Shown: positions 1 to 7,206, numbered from the stretch's first letter. The stretch: 23,273 bases of DNA from Alphaproteobacteria bacterium (GCA_005882415.1 VBAE01000141.1:1-23273), one strand, 5' to 3'. Notes: generated by a model not told the origin, from the letters alone. Made by a program: numbers and translations.

Positions 1-1462
1 AGAGGGTGCCGCCTACCGGAGCGGAGGTGAAGCGCACCCCGACGAAGCTGTGGCCGTCCGCATCGGCATAGCCGAAATCCGCGGAGGTGAACGGCCGGGG
101 CACGTCTTCGAGGATCGTCACGCCCTTGTCCGTACCCGTCGGCGCGTCGCTGACCGGGGTGATGCCGACATGGATCGCGCGGCCCCATTGCACCCCGTCA
201 TTCCGGTAGCTGTTGATATGGCCGCCGAGGCCGATGGCGGTGCTTCCGACCACCATGTCCATGTCGCCGTCGCCATCGAGGTCGCCGAAGGCCGGGGCGG
301 CATTCTGGTCGACAGCGACTCCGGCGAACGGGTTGGAGGCATCCTCGAGCCGGGTGAAGACGAGGTTGTTGTTGACGTAGAAGATCACCACACCGGCGCT
401 GAGGCCGACCGCCATGTCCTTGTCGCCGTCCCCGTCGAGGTCGGCGAAGGTCGGGCTCGGGAAGCTGCCGTTGCCGAAGCTCAGTCCGGTGAAGGGATGG
501 CTCGCAAGCTGGGTGAAGGTGCCGTTGGAATTGTTCCTCCACACCTGGAAGACACCGTCGCGGGCGCCGACCACTGCATCCTCGTCGCCGTCCCCGTCGA
601 CGTCGATGAAGCCCGTGCGGGCGTTGTAATCGTCGCCCCGGTAGAAGCCGGAGATGACCCCCGCGTTGCTGAAAGTGCCGTTATTGTTGTTGGTGAAGCG
701 GACCGCGAAACCGTCGAGATTGCTGGTGATGAAGGCGTCCTTGTCGCCGTCATTGTCCATGTCGACGAAGGAGATCGCCGAGCCGTCGCCGATATCGTAG
801 TTGATCGGGTTGGACGCGCCGGTGAGCTGGGTGAAGCTGTTGTCGGCATTGTGGTGGAAATAGCGGATCTGGCCGTCGTCGCCGCCGGTGAAGATGTCCT
901 GCCGCCCGTCCTTGTCCGCATCGACGAAGCCTGGGGCGGGGAGGAAGCTCAGCGAGGATGAGCCGAGGCCGTTGAACGGGTTCGCGGTGCTGATGAGTTC
1001 GGTCACCGCACCGATCGGGCCGAGGTCCGCCCCCGCGGCGTCGCGGATGTTCAAGACGATGTCGTGGCTCGCCACCGGCGTCGCGGAGGTGTTGGCGTAG
1101 GTCAAATTCTCGACCAGCGCCTCGACCGCGGCCGAAGTGGCGGCAGCGTTCAGCGTGATCGTGAGCGCGGTGCCGTTGCCGCCGGCGATGGTGCCGATCG
1201 CGACGCCGGCGAAGCTGACGGTGGCGCCGCTGACGCCGATCTGGCCGGCACCATTGCCCTGGTTGTTGACCCCGAACTGGTCCTGCGCGATCCGATCGGC
1301 GGCGGCGAGGCCGCCCAGAGTGACGGTGGCGCCGTTGAAATTATTGTCCACGTCGTTGAACGTCACGTCGAGGTCGAGCCGCTGCGGCGCCGCGTTGACC
1401 GCGCTCTCGAGGAAGCTGACCGAGGCGGTGAGGCCGGAGAGAGTGGGCGCAGCGTTCGCCAT
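1..1462 (-). CDS. FG-GAP/VCBS-repeat protein with cadherin-like region, partial (3' end outside window)
   Basis: The minus-strand frame is open from an ATG at 1462 to the window edge (487 codons). The start has a good Shine-Dalgarno (AAGAGGA, 8 bases upstream). Residues 1 to about 165 form a Gly/Ala/Thr-rich, beta-rich cadherin-like region. Five FG-GAP/VCBS-type repeats follow, each with an Asp-rich calcium-binding loop such as FGDLDGDGDMDM and FIDVDGDGDEDA. A further Ig/cadherin-like segment begins near the edge (SDAPTGTDKG...). No N-terminal signal peptide is visible. Large proteins of this build in sphingomonads are usually exported by a type I system through a C-terminal signal, which would lie outside the window. 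It is probably a calcium-binding secreted or surface protein; substrate or adhesion partner is unknown. Translation was read directly from the minus strand; no frame break was seen. Confidence 0.85.
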   Translation of the reverse strand, partial: MANAAPTLSGLTASVSFLESAVNAAPQRLDLDVTFNDVDNNFNGATVTLGGLAAADRIAQDQFGVNNQGNGAGQIGVSGATVSFAGVAIGTIAGGNGTALTITLNAAATSAAVEALVENLTYANTSATPVASHDIVLNIRDAAGADLGPIGAVTELISTANPFNGLGSSSLSFLPAPGFVDADKDGRQDIFTGGDDGQIRYFHHNADNSFTQLTGASNPINYDIGDGSAISFVDMDNDGDKDAFITSNLDGFAVRFTNNNNGTFSNAGVISGFYRGDDYNARTGFIDVDGDGDEDAVVGARDGVFQVWRNNSNGTFTQLASHPFTGLSFGNGSFPSPTFADLDGDGDKDMAVGLSAGVVIFYVNNNLVFTRLEDASNPFAGVAVDQNAAPAFGDLDGDGDMDMVVGSTAIGLGGHINSYRNDGVQWGRAIHVGITPVSDAPTGTDKGVTILEDVPRPFTSADFGYADADGHSFVGVRFTSAPVGGTL

Positions 1463-1524
1463 GGGACGCATCCTCTTACTGAGAGTGGGAGGTGCTCCGC
1501 CCGCCGGCGCGCGACGGACTGATG

Positions 1525-1545
1525 ATGCCGGTTTCCGGTCGGCAT
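1525..1545. promoter_or_regulatory. Inverted repeat in divergent intergenic region
   Basis: ATGCCG (1525-1530) and CGGCAT (1540-1545) form a perfect 6-bp inverted repeat around a 9-base spacer. It lies between the divergent FG-GAP gene (start 1462) and TrmB-type regulator gene (start 1724). It may be an operator or a hairpin in the 5' leader of the FG-GAP transcript. The function is inferred only from position. Confidence 0.3.
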
Positions 1546-1602
1546 TGAGGCGCCGACCCCCCACGAGTGCCGCCTCAGAGGAAGGGGTCCGCCGAATCCC
1601 TA

Positions 1603-1616
1603 CTTCTGTCAAGAAG
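1603..1616. promoter_or_regulatory. Candidate operator palindrome CTTCT-GTCA-AGAAG with overlapping TTGACA
   Basis: A perfect 5-bp inverted repeat with a 4-base spacer lies between two divergent genes. On the minus strand it overlaps a consensus TTGACA (1612-1607), which could be the -35 box of the FG-GAP gene, but no convincing -10 lies at the right distance. It is a candidate site for the adjacent TrmB-type regulator. This is positional inference. Confidence 0.3.
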
Positions 1617-1723
1617 CAATGGTCGGTCCTAAATGGATGTTGTTTCAACCGTCCGGATTCGAACGCTCTTGCGCCGCGCCGAGCGCCGCCGCATCATCCT
1701 GAGCAAGAGAGGGATGGTGCAGC

Positions 1724-2563
1724 ATGGCACGGGGACTCGGCGATTCCGCGCTCGCGCCGCAGATCCTCGCCCAATTGGGCTTCAGCGAGACCGAGGCTTT
1801 GGTCTATTGCGAGCTGCTCCGGGCGCCCGGGGTCACCGGCTACCGGGTGGCGCTCACCCTCGAGAAATCACAGGCCAACGTCTATTCCGCCCTCGCCAGC
1901 CTGGCCGGGAAGGGCGCCGTCCTCGCCGACCAGGGGGAAGTGGTCGCCTATAGCGCAGTCCCCCCGTCCGAGCTGCTGCCGAGGCTCGAGCGGGAATATC
2001 AGGCGCGCTGCGCCGCGGCGGCGGAGGCGCTTGCCGACGTTGGGGCGCCGGAGGGGGGCGACCGCATCTACCAGCTCCGCAACACCGCCCAGGTCTACGA
2101 ACGGGCGGCGGCGATGTGCACGCGGGCGGCGGATTCGGTGAGCTTCGAGCTGTTCCACATCCCCTTCCAGCGCATGGCCGAGCCGCTGGCGGCGGCGGTC
2201 GCGCGGGGCGTCGGGGTGGCGGGAGTGACGTTCGACAGGGACGATCGCCTCGCCGGAGCGACCTGCCAGCCGGCGGCCAAGGCATCGCGCGTGTCGCGCT
2301 GGCCGGGGGACCAGCTGACCCTCGTCACCGACGCGAAGGAGGCCCTGGTCGCCCTGTTCGACCGGCGGGGGGAGACGGTGCTCCACGCCGTCTATACCGA
2401 CAGCACCTATCTCGCCTGCCTGCTCCACGCGGCGACGGTGGACGCAGTGACTCTGAATGCGGAAAATCCCCCTGTGCTTCAGGAGAGCGCGAACAAGCGC
2501 CTGTTCGGGCGGATCCCGGCGGGCTTCCTGCAGCTGATCGACGAGCACGAGCGGCGGCGCTGA
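1724..2563 (+). CDS. TrmB-family transcriptional regulator
   Basis: This 279-residue protein has an N-terminal winged helix-turn-helix of the TrmB type at about residues 10-85. The pattern includes LGFSETEALVYCELLRAPG, a helix with KSQANVYSALASLAGKGAV, and a wing ending in YSAVPPSELL. A short helical linker (LEREYQARCAAAAEAL) follows. The C-terminal part resembles the effector half of such regulators, but the ligand cannot be named. The ATG at 1724 has a purine-rich AGAGAGG about 10 bases upstream. It is divergent from the FG-GAP gene across about 260 bp holding two inverted repeats, so local control of that gene is a reasonable guess. TrmB relatives respond to sugars in archaea; in proteobacteria the ligands are mostly unknown. 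Confidence 0.75.
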   Translation: MARGLGDSALAPQILAQLGFSETEALVYCELLRAPGVTGYRVALTLEKSQANVYSALASLAGKGAVLADQGEVVAYSAVPPSELLPRLEREYQARCAAAAEALADVGAPEGGDRIYQLRNTAQVYERAAAMCTRAADSVSFELFHIPFQRMAEPLAAAVARGVGVAGVTFDRDDRLAGATCQPAAKASRVSRWPGDQLTLVTDAKEALVALFDRRGETVLHAVYTDSTYLACLLHAATVDAVTLNAENPPVLQESANKRLFGRIPAGFLQLIDEHERRR

Positions 2564-2610
2564 GCCGCCCGTCCCCGGGTTCGCCGCGCCGGGAATATAC
2601 CGGCCGCCTC

Positions 2611-2626
2611 TCCGGGTTTTCCCGGA
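2611..2626. other. Short perfect hairpin TCCGGG-TTTT-CCCGGA
   Basis: A 6-bp stem with a four-T loop lies 48 bases after the regulator stop and 52 bases before the next start. No U-run follows, so it is not a textbook intrinsic terminator. It could attenuate read-through from the regulator or be an operator for the downstream outer-membrane gene. Confidence 0.3.
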
Positions 2627-2678
2627 TCAATCGCATCGGCGATTCTTCGTAGATTCAGCGCGACGGGGAGGCACGCCG

Positions 2679-3530
2679 ATGCGCTTGACGAGACCTGGAA
2701 GGATTGCCTGGGCGCTGGCCCTTGCCGGCGGCACCGCTCTCTTCGCGTCCGGCGCACATGCGGCCGACATCGGCGAGGCCCCACTCGACATCGCCGCGCC
2801 GGGCGAAGCCGACACCGCGAATGTCGACCCAGCGGGTCCGCCGGCGGACGCACCCTCCTCCTGGGAGGTGGAGATCACCCCCTATTTCTGGCTGGCGGGA
2901 ATGAAGGGCGACCTCGATATCCCGGTGGGCAGCGGCAATGTCGACTTCGACAACAGCTTCTCGGACGTGCTCGGCAAGCTGAAATTCGTCTTCATGGGCG
3001 CGGTCGACGTCCGCCACGGGCGGTTCGTGGCGATGGCCGACACCATCTATTTGAACCTCGGAGTCGAAGCGAAGGGAATCCACGACCCGCAATTCGTCAC
3101 CGGCAGGCTCGATTCCAAATTGTTCTTCTCGACCCTGTCGGGCGGCTACCGGATCGTCGACAAGGGGCCGTTCTTCGTCGATCTCGTCGCGGGCCTTCGC
3201 TACATCACGATCGACAACGATCTCAGGCTCCAGGGACCGGTGAAGACCCGCGAGGGCAAGGCCTCGGGCTCCGACCTGGCGCCGCTGGTCGGCGCTCGGA
3301 TGCGGGTTCCGCTCGGCAAGGATTGGGGTCTCGTCCTCTATGGCGACACCGGCGGCTTCGCCTCCTCCGACATCAAGTGGCAGCTCATCGGTACCGTCCA
3401 GTGGGACATCAGCCGCCACTGGCGCGCGATCGCCGGCTACCGGCACATGGACATCCACCACCGCCGCGACGACCAGGACTTCAACATCGCCCTTACCGGC
3501 CCGCTGCTGGGGTTCAGCTACCGCTTCTGA
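2679..3530 (+). CDS. Outer-membrane beta-barrel protein, OmpA/porin-like, family not identified
   Basis: The protein has 283 residues and a clear Sec signal peptide with hydrophobic core AWALALAGGTALFASG and probable cleavage after AHA (about residue 28). A Pro/Ala-rich linker follows. From about residue 62 (WEVEITPYFWLAGMKG) there are alternating amphipathic strands with aromatic girdle residues, ending in FSYRF. A C-terminal Phe is the usual BAM-recognition signature. The length fits an 8-10-strand barrel. The ATG at 2679 has a strong GGGGAGG at 2665-2671. It stands alone, between the TrmB gene and a convergent stress gene. Related sphingomonad proteins are annotated only as hypothetical outer-membrane proteins. 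Location is well supported; role is unknown. Confidence 0.7.
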   Translation: MRLTRPGRIAWALALAGGTALFASGAHAADIGEAPLDIAAPGEADTANVDPAGPPADAPSSWEVEITPYFWLAGMKGDLDIPVGSGNVDFDNSFSDVLGKLKFVFMGAVDVRHGRFVAMADTIYLNLGVEAKGIHDPQFVTGRLDSKLFFSTLSGGYRIVDKGPFFVDLVAGLRYITIDNDLRLQGPVKTREGKASGSDLAPLVGARMRVPLGKDWGLVLYGDTGGFASSDIKWQLIGTVQWDISRHWRAIAGYRHMDIHHRRDDQDFNIALTGPLLGFSYRF

Positions 3531-3625
3531 GAGCCGCGTACAGCCTCGCCTCTGCCGCCTCCCACAATTTCCCCGATGCCGGGGCGGCGCCCGCGGGACT
3601 AACGAAACCCCGACCCCTAAGCCTT

Positions 3626-3649
3626 GGTGCGCCGGCAACGGCATGCACC
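3626..3649. terminator. Possible bidirectional terminator hairpin with GCAA tetraloop
   Basis: GGTGCGCCG (3626-3634) pairs with CGGC-AT-GCACC (3639-3649) around a GCAA tetraloop, giving nine pairs with one 2-base bulge. It lies in the 230-bp gap between two convergent genes (ends at 3530 and 3761), where a shared terminator is expected. No T-tract follows on either strand, so confidence is limited. Confidence 0.3.
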
Positions 3650-3760
3650 CCCATCCGGCCCCAATAGCGTCCGCGCTCGGCGCTGCGGCCACGCACTGCG
3701 GCACGACCTGGACTGCTGGCGCCGGATGGGTCATTTGGCGGCGGAGGCCGGCCCGGCCGT

Positions 3761-4249
3761 TCAGCCCTGGAGATCGACCTCGGCGACCTTGTCGCGATAG
3801 TCCTTCTTCGGATCGACCCCGAGCAACGCCTTGACCCCGGCGACGAGGCTCGACCCGTCGAGCCAGATCTGGGCCCGGTCGGGATCGAGCCGGAGGAGCC
3901 GCAGCTTGGGATCGTCCTTGCCGCCCTCGAACCAGGCGGCGACGAAGGGATTCCACAGCCGGTCGACGGCCGCACGATCGGTGTCGAGGCGGAGCGAGCC
4001 GTGGACGGTGGCGAACAGGTCGTGGCCCTTGGAGACGAACGTCGCGATCGCCCGGCTGCTCTCGCTTGTTTCCGACACGAGGTCGTTCTCGCTGGAGGTG
4101 AAGAACCATATCGGGCCGCTCTCCCCCTCGACCTGCGCGGTCATCGGGCGGGTATGGCCGTCCTCGACCCCGTCCAGGCCCAGCATCATCGTCATGTCGG
4201 ATTTGAGCGCCTTCCAGAAAAGCTGCTCGAATTCCTTGTCGTCGGCCAT
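3761..4249 (-). CDS. PPOX-fold general stress protein (GSP26-like)
   Basis: The protein has 162 residues and is a compact split-barrel flavin-binding protein of the pyridoxamine-phosphate-oxidase superfamily, general-stress-protein subgroup. Typical segments are the early MTMMLGLDG strand, IWFFTSSENDLVSE, the strand AIATFVSKGHDLFATVHGSL, DRLWNPFVAAWF followed by DDPKLRLLRLDPDRAQIW, and a C-terminal LLGVDPKKDYRDK tail. Members are cytoplasmic and bind FMN or F420-like cofactors; for most the substrate is unknown. The ATG at 4249 has AGGA about 6 bases upstream. It follows the LOV-HTH gene by 64 bp in the same direction. That gap contains a candidate EcfG-type promoter, which fits induction in the alphaproteobacterial general stress response. 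Confidence 0.85.
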   Translation of the reverse strand: MADDKEFEQLFWKALKSDMTMMLGLDGVEDGHTRPMTAQVEGESGPIWFFTSSENDLVSETSESSRAIATFVSKGHDLFATVHGSLRLDTDRAAVDRLWNPFVAAWFEGGKDDPKLRLLRLDPDRAQIWLDGSSLVAGVKALLGVDPKKDYRDKVAEVDLQG

Positions 4250-4279
4250 CTATCCTGCTCCGAATGGTTCGAAGCGAAG

Positions 4280-4305
4280 AACCGGCGCCGCGGGGACGGC
4301 GTTCC
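4280..4305 (-). promoter_or_regulatory. Candidate EcfG-type general-stress promoter
   Basis: Read on the minus strand, GGAAC (4305-4301) is followed after 18 bases by GTT (4282-4280). The alphaproteobacterial general-stress sigma factor EcfG recognises GGAAC, a spacer of about 16-18, and GTT. The GTT lies 30 bases before the start codon of the PPOX stress gene, leaving a short leader that includes its AGGA ribosome site. The spacer is at the long end of the range, so this is a candidate only. Confidence 0.5.
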
Positions 4306-4313
4306 TACCTGCT

Positions 4314-4937
4314 TTATACCGTATCGGCCTCGACGGCGGGGCCGGCCTCGACCCCGATCCTTATCGCCTGGGCGGAGCTCGCGACGCCGAGCCTCGCCAG
4401 CAAGGCGGCGCGGTGCATCTTCACCGTCTTCTCGTCGATGCCGAGAAAGCCGGCGATCTGCTTGTTGCGATAGCCGGCGATCATTTGGGCAAGCACCTGG
4501 CGCTGGCGGCGGGTGAGCGAGGCGACCTGGGCCTCCGCCCGCTGCCGCCGCAAGTCGAAGGCCCCGCTGCCCGAGTCCATCTGCGAGCCGAGGAAGAAAG
4601 CGACGCTCCCGTCCGGCCCGAGCACCGGCGCGATCATCACCGCGTTCGTGAAGGGCGTGCCGTCCTTCCGGTAGTTGGTGAGCTGCGCGAGCGCCGGCCG
4701 GCCCTCGCGAACTGCATCGCGGAGCAGCGCCTGGGCGGCCGGGTCGGTCCCGGCGCCCGCCAGGAAGCGGCAGTTCCGCCCGACGCTTTCGTCCGCCGAA
4801 TAGCCGGTCAGCCGGCAGAAGGCATGGTTGACCGCGACAATCGGATTGTCGGGGAGCCGCGCATCCGTGACCAAGGATGCGATGGGCGACTTGCCAATCG
4901 CGGCGACAAGTTCTTCCTCGGCAGCTGACTGGCTCAT
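4314..4937 (-). CDS. LOV-HTH blue-light-responsive transcription factor, EL222-like
   Basis: The protein has 207 residues. The LOV (PAS-type flavin) domain covers about residues 10-122, and a LuxR/FixJ-type helix-turn-helix covers about 140-200. The LOV signature GRNCRFLAG contains the photoactive cysteine (Cys56), and the FLGSQ strand carries the flavin-contacting Gln (Gln119). YRKDGTPFTNAV matches the equivalent segment of EL222 of Erythrobacter litoralis very closely. The HTH (LTRRQRQVLAQMIAGYRNKQ, then EKTVKMHR) has the same layout. In EL222, blue light forms a Cys-flavin adduct that frees the HTH to dimerise and bind DNA. The start at 4937 is preferred over 4998-5000 because the latter would nearly abut the divergent gene at 5003; neither has a strong ribosome site. 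The PPOX stress gene is directly downstream. Confidence 0.9.
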   Translation of the reverse strand: MSQSAAEEELVAAIGKSPIASLVTDARLPDNPIVAVNHAFCRLTGYSADESVGRNCRFLAGAGTDPAAQALLRDAVREGRPALAQLTNYRKDGTPFTNAVMIAPVLGPDGSVAFFLGSQMDSGSGAFDLRRQRAEAQVASLTRRQRQVLAQMIAGYRNKQIAGFLGIDEKTVKMHRAALLARLGVASSAQAIRIGVEAGPAVEADTV

Positions 4938-5002
4938 CGGCACCCGGATAGAAGGATTTCGCGTCTTGCCCAAGCCGCAAGGAGGGCGGCACAAGTGCAT
5001 GG

Positions 5003-5179
5003 ATGCGCACGAAGCTCAGCGTCTGCCTGAAGAAGGCCCGGTTCGAGACCAAGGAGGACGCGGCCGCGCGTGCGCGAAGCTCCGGCCTGCCGCTCCTCCC
5101 CTACCGCTGCGACCGCTGCCGCGCCTTCCACCTGACCAGCCGGACCAAGGGCAAGCGGGTTCCCAGGCCTGACGGCTAG
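5003..5179 (+). CDS. Small conserved CxxC protein, 58 aa, function unknown
   Basis: This short frame begins MRTKLSVCLKKARF and ends with TAG at 5177-5179. It contains YRCDRCRAFHLTSRTKGKR, with Cys36, Cys39 and His43 forming a plausible half zinc-ribbon together with Cys8. It is strongly basic (many Lys/Arg), so nucleic-acid or ribosome contact is possible but unproven. An AAGGAGG lies at 4979-4985, 17 bases before the ATG, which is longer than ideal; no better in-frame start is present. The gene is divergent from the LOV-HTH gene with 65 bp between starts. Short proteins of this pattern occur in sphingomonads as hypothetical proteins, which is my recollection of the family and not a search result. 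Confidence 0.65.
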   Translation: MRTKLSVCLKKARFETKEDAAARARSSGLPLLPYRCDRCRAFHLTSRTKGKRVPRPDG

Positions 5180-5197
5180 AAATCAGGGGGAAATGGG

Positions 5198-5324
5198 TTC
5201 GCGCAGAGGACGCAGAGAGGCGCAGAGAGGCGCAGAGATTCCGGCGCGGGCGGGTAAGCGGTGCGTCATCGATGGCCACGGCCTCTCTGCGTTTCTCTGC
5301 GTACCTCTGCGCCCTCTGCGCGAA
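5198..5324. repeat. Decameric inverted-repeat intergenic element
   Basis: The left arm (about 5198-5238) is four tandem 10-mers of the type CGCAGAGAGG. The right arm (about 5281-5324) is four 10-mers of the type CCTCTCTGCG. The arms are inverted copies separated by about 43 bases, and the outer ends TTCGCGCAGAGG and CCTCTGCGCGAA match almost perfectly. The 10-base period is about one helical turn. It could fold into a long imperfect hairpin. It contains no transposase and lies between the convergent 3' ends of two genes, a typical position for REP/MITE-like elements. Confidence 0.8.
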
Positions 5325-5388
5325 AAGAGAGCGGAATTCCGCGGCCGAGAGTTGGAAAGCTGGCACAGCCGCCACCCGCCCCACCATC

Positions 5389-5482
5389 GTCATCCCGGGC
5401 TTGACCCGGGATCCATGGACACGGTTCGTAACCAGTTCTCCCAGACCTGTGTTCATGGATGCCGGATCAAGTCCGGCATGAC
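5389..5482. repeat. Second palindromic intergenic element (GTCATCCCGGG...CATGAC type)
   Basis: The sequence starts GTCATCCCGGGCTTGACCCG and ends GATCAAGTCCGGCATGAC. The ends are inverted copies, and each half holds its own smaller hairpin (CCCGGG-CTTGA-CCCGGG on the left; GCCGGA-TCAAG-TCCGGC on the right). Inner copies of ATCCATG and CATGGAT also pair. Elements with this wording are scattered between genes in many alphaproteobacteria. No coding content is seen. It lies 65 bases downstream of the first repeat and 66 bases after the SDR gene stop. Confidence 0.75.
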
Positions 5483-5548
5483 GGGGGTGGGCACGGGCGG
5501 CCCTCTTCTCCTTCTTCGCCGGTGCCCTGCACCACTCCGGGAATGGGC

Positions 5549-6442
5549 TTACCGGATGGTCGCGGCTACCCGCTCGCCCAGGCCTGCGCTGGCGAGTTCG
5601 CGTTCGGCTTGGGTGAAGCCGTAGGCGGGGACGATCTCGCCCGTGCGATCCGAGACTTCGTTCCAGCGGGCGGCGAGTTGTTCGCCGACGCCGGGGCCGG
5701 CAGCGAGATGGAGGCCGTCGGTGAGGGTGACGTTCGCGGTCGCGAAATGGCCGGCTCCGGCGCAGAGGATCGCGCGGGTTGGGGCATCGTCGCCGACCAA
5801 TGCGAGCAGCCCGGGGCTGACCAAGGAGGGGTCGAGGGCGGCGAGGCTTGCCGGGGAGAGCACGCCTTCGGTCATCTGGGTGGCGGCGGTGGGGGCGAGG
5901 CAGTTCACGCGGATGCCGTATTTCTCGCCCTCGATGGCGAGGGTCTGCATCAGGCCGACCAGGGCCATCTTGGCGGCACCGTAATTCGCCTGGCCGAAAT
6001 TGCCGTAGAGGCCGGACGAGGAGGTGGTCATCACGATCCGGCCGAAGCATTGCACGCGCATCGTCTCCCACACCGCCTTGGAGCAGATCGCGGCGCCCAT
6101 CAAATGCACCTCCACCACCAGGCGGAAATCGTCGATGTCCATCTTGGCGAAGCTCTTGTCGCGCAGGATTCCGGCATTGTTCACGAGGATGTCGATCCGG
6201 GCCCACTTGTCCGTAGCCGCTTCGACCATCGCCGCGACGGCAGCCTCGTCGGTAACGGAAGCAGCGAACGGCAAAGCCTCGCCGCCGGCGGCCTCGATCT
6301 CGCGGGCGACGCGGGCGGCATTCTCCTCCACTACGTCGTTCACCACCAGCCGTGCGCCCATTCCGGCGAGGTAGAGCGCGTGCGCCCGGCCCAGCCCGCC
6401 GCCGGCCCCGGTCACGATCGCGACGCGTCCTGCGATTGTCAT
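5549..6442 (-). CDS. SDR-family dehydrogenase, (3R)-hydroxyacyl-CoA dehydrogenase-like
   Basis: The 297-residue protein has a classical short-chain dehydrogenase core: TGAGGGLGRAHAL for NAD(P) binding (about residue 11), NNAGILRDKSF (about 94), the catalytic Ser region TTSSSGLYG, and YGAAK with catalytic Tyr and Lys. RDKSF and the TSSSGLYGNFGQANYGAAK stretch resemble the dehydrogenase domain of peroxisomal multifunctional enzyme type 2 and related bacterial (3R)-hydroxyacyl-CoA dehydrogenases. The C-terminal extension is longer than in a bare SDR. AAGGAG lies 8 bases before the ATG. It is the last gene of the minus-strand operon, 67 bp after the TetR gene; the gap holds an operator-like ACTCACTCACTTGCTAGT. 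The expected role is oxidising a hydroxyacyl-CoA made from the synthetase product; the true substrate is unknown. Confidence 0.85.
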   Translation of the reverse strand: MTIAGRVAIVTGAGGGLGRAHALYLAGMGARLVVNDVVEENAARVAREIEAAGGEALPFAASVTDEAAVAAMVEAATDKWARIDILVNNAGILRDKSFAKMDIDDFRLVVEVHLMGAAICSKAVWETMRVQCFGRIVMTTSSSGLYGNFGQANYGAAKMALVGLMQTLAIEGEKYGIRVNCLAPTAATQMTEGVLSPASLAALDPSLVSPGLLALVGDDAPTRAILCAGAGHFATANVTLTDGLHLAAGPGVGEQLAARWNEVSDRTGEIVPAYGFTQAERELASAGLGERVAATIR

Positions 6443-6457
6443 TCCAGATGCTCCTTA

Positions 6458-6480
6458 ACTAGCAAGTGAGTGAGTATTTT
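6458..6480 (-). promoter_or_regulatory. Operator-like repeat upstream of the SDR gene
   Basis: On the minus strand ACTCACTCACTTGCTAGT lies just before the SDR ribosome site, preceded by AAAAT. The octamer ACTCACTC recurs next to the promoter palindrome upstream of the TonB gene (14112-14119). Two copies in front of two units of the same operon suggest a common regulator, with the adjacent TetR protein as first candidate. Not proven. Confidence 0.4.
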
Positions 6481-6509
6481 GGGCATGAGCCGGCCGTTCG
6501 GATGATCCC

Positions 6510-7193
6510 CTAGCCCTGCTGCTTGCAGATCTGCAGGAAGCCGGCGGCCATGAAAGAGGCCATTCGCTCCTTCACCGCCATGAAGTCGTCCGACTTGCAC
6601 AGGCCGCCCGACAGCTTGTCGATGCGGCCGGTGCGCGCCAGGGTCAGCATCAGCGCGCCGGTGACGAAATGATAGCCCCAGAAGATGTCGGCCTCGCTGC
6701 AGCCGGGCAGCGCCTTCTTCAAGAGGCCGAGCAGGCGAAGCACGACCGGATCGAAATGCCGGTCCATCAGCGAGGCGCCCCATTCGGGCGTGTTCGCCAC
6801 CTGGGCACCGAGCGCCGCATAATTCTTCCAGCCCTCCCCGCCCTCGATATAGAGGTCGAGGTCGGTGTCGAGGAAGGCACGGAGGGCCCCCTCGACGCTC
6901 GGCTTGTCCCCGCAGCTTCGCTCATAGTCGTCGAGGGCGCGCATCCGCCGCTCACTGGTGACGACGGCGCGACGGGCGAAGACGGCGTCGAACAGCGCCT
7001 TCTTGTCCTCGAAATAATAATTGAGCAGCGTGTGATGGACCCCGACGCGCTTGGCGACGTCCTTCAATGTCACGCCGTGGAGGCCGTGCTTCGAGAAGAG
7101 ATACTCCGCCTCGTCGAGGATCTGCTCCATCGTCTCGGCGCGCTGCTCGGCCTTGGTGGTCCGTCGCCGGCCGGTTGTCGCTTCGGCAGTCAC
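6510..7193 (-). CDS. TetR/AcrR-family transcriptional regulator
   Basis: With a GTG start at 7193 the protein has 227 residues. GGGGAGAG lies about 6 bases upstream of this GTG, whereas the in-frame ATG at 7220 has no ribosome site and would overlap the preceding gene. The N-terminal TetR helix-turn-helix covers about residues 18-65 (AEQRAETMEQILDEAEYLFS, GVTLKDVAKRVGVHHTLLNYYF, EDKKALFDAVFARR). The C-terminal half is the variable ligand-binding domain, here with a helical segment AALGAQVANTPEWGASLMDR. It begins 13 bases after the acyl-CoA synthetase stop. By analogy with similar catabolic operons it probably represses the operon until an acyl-CoA or substrate-derived ligand appears. Confidence 0.85.
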   Translation of the reverse strand: MTAEATTGRRRTTKAEQRAETMEQILDEAEYLFSKHGLHGVTLKDVAKRVGVHHTLLNYYFEDKKALFDAVFARRAVVTSERRMRALDDYERSCGDKPSVEGALRAFLDTDLDLYIEGGEGWKNYAALGAQVANTPEWGASLMDRHFDPVVLRLLGLLKKALPGCSEADIFWGYHFVTGALMLTLARTGRIDKLSGGLCKSDDFMAVKERMASFMAAGFLQICKQQG

Positions 7194-7206
7194 GCTCTCT
7201 CCCCGC

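Noticed and set aside
2592..2620. Second EcfG-like promoter before the outer-membrane protein gene (GGAAT...GTTTT)
   Set aside because: The -35 box lacks the final C of GGAAC and the spacer is 19 bases; it also overlaps a hairpin.
5198..5482. CRISPR array or insertion sequence
   Set aside because: The repeats are inverted pairs without regular unique spacers, and no transposase or cas gene is present.
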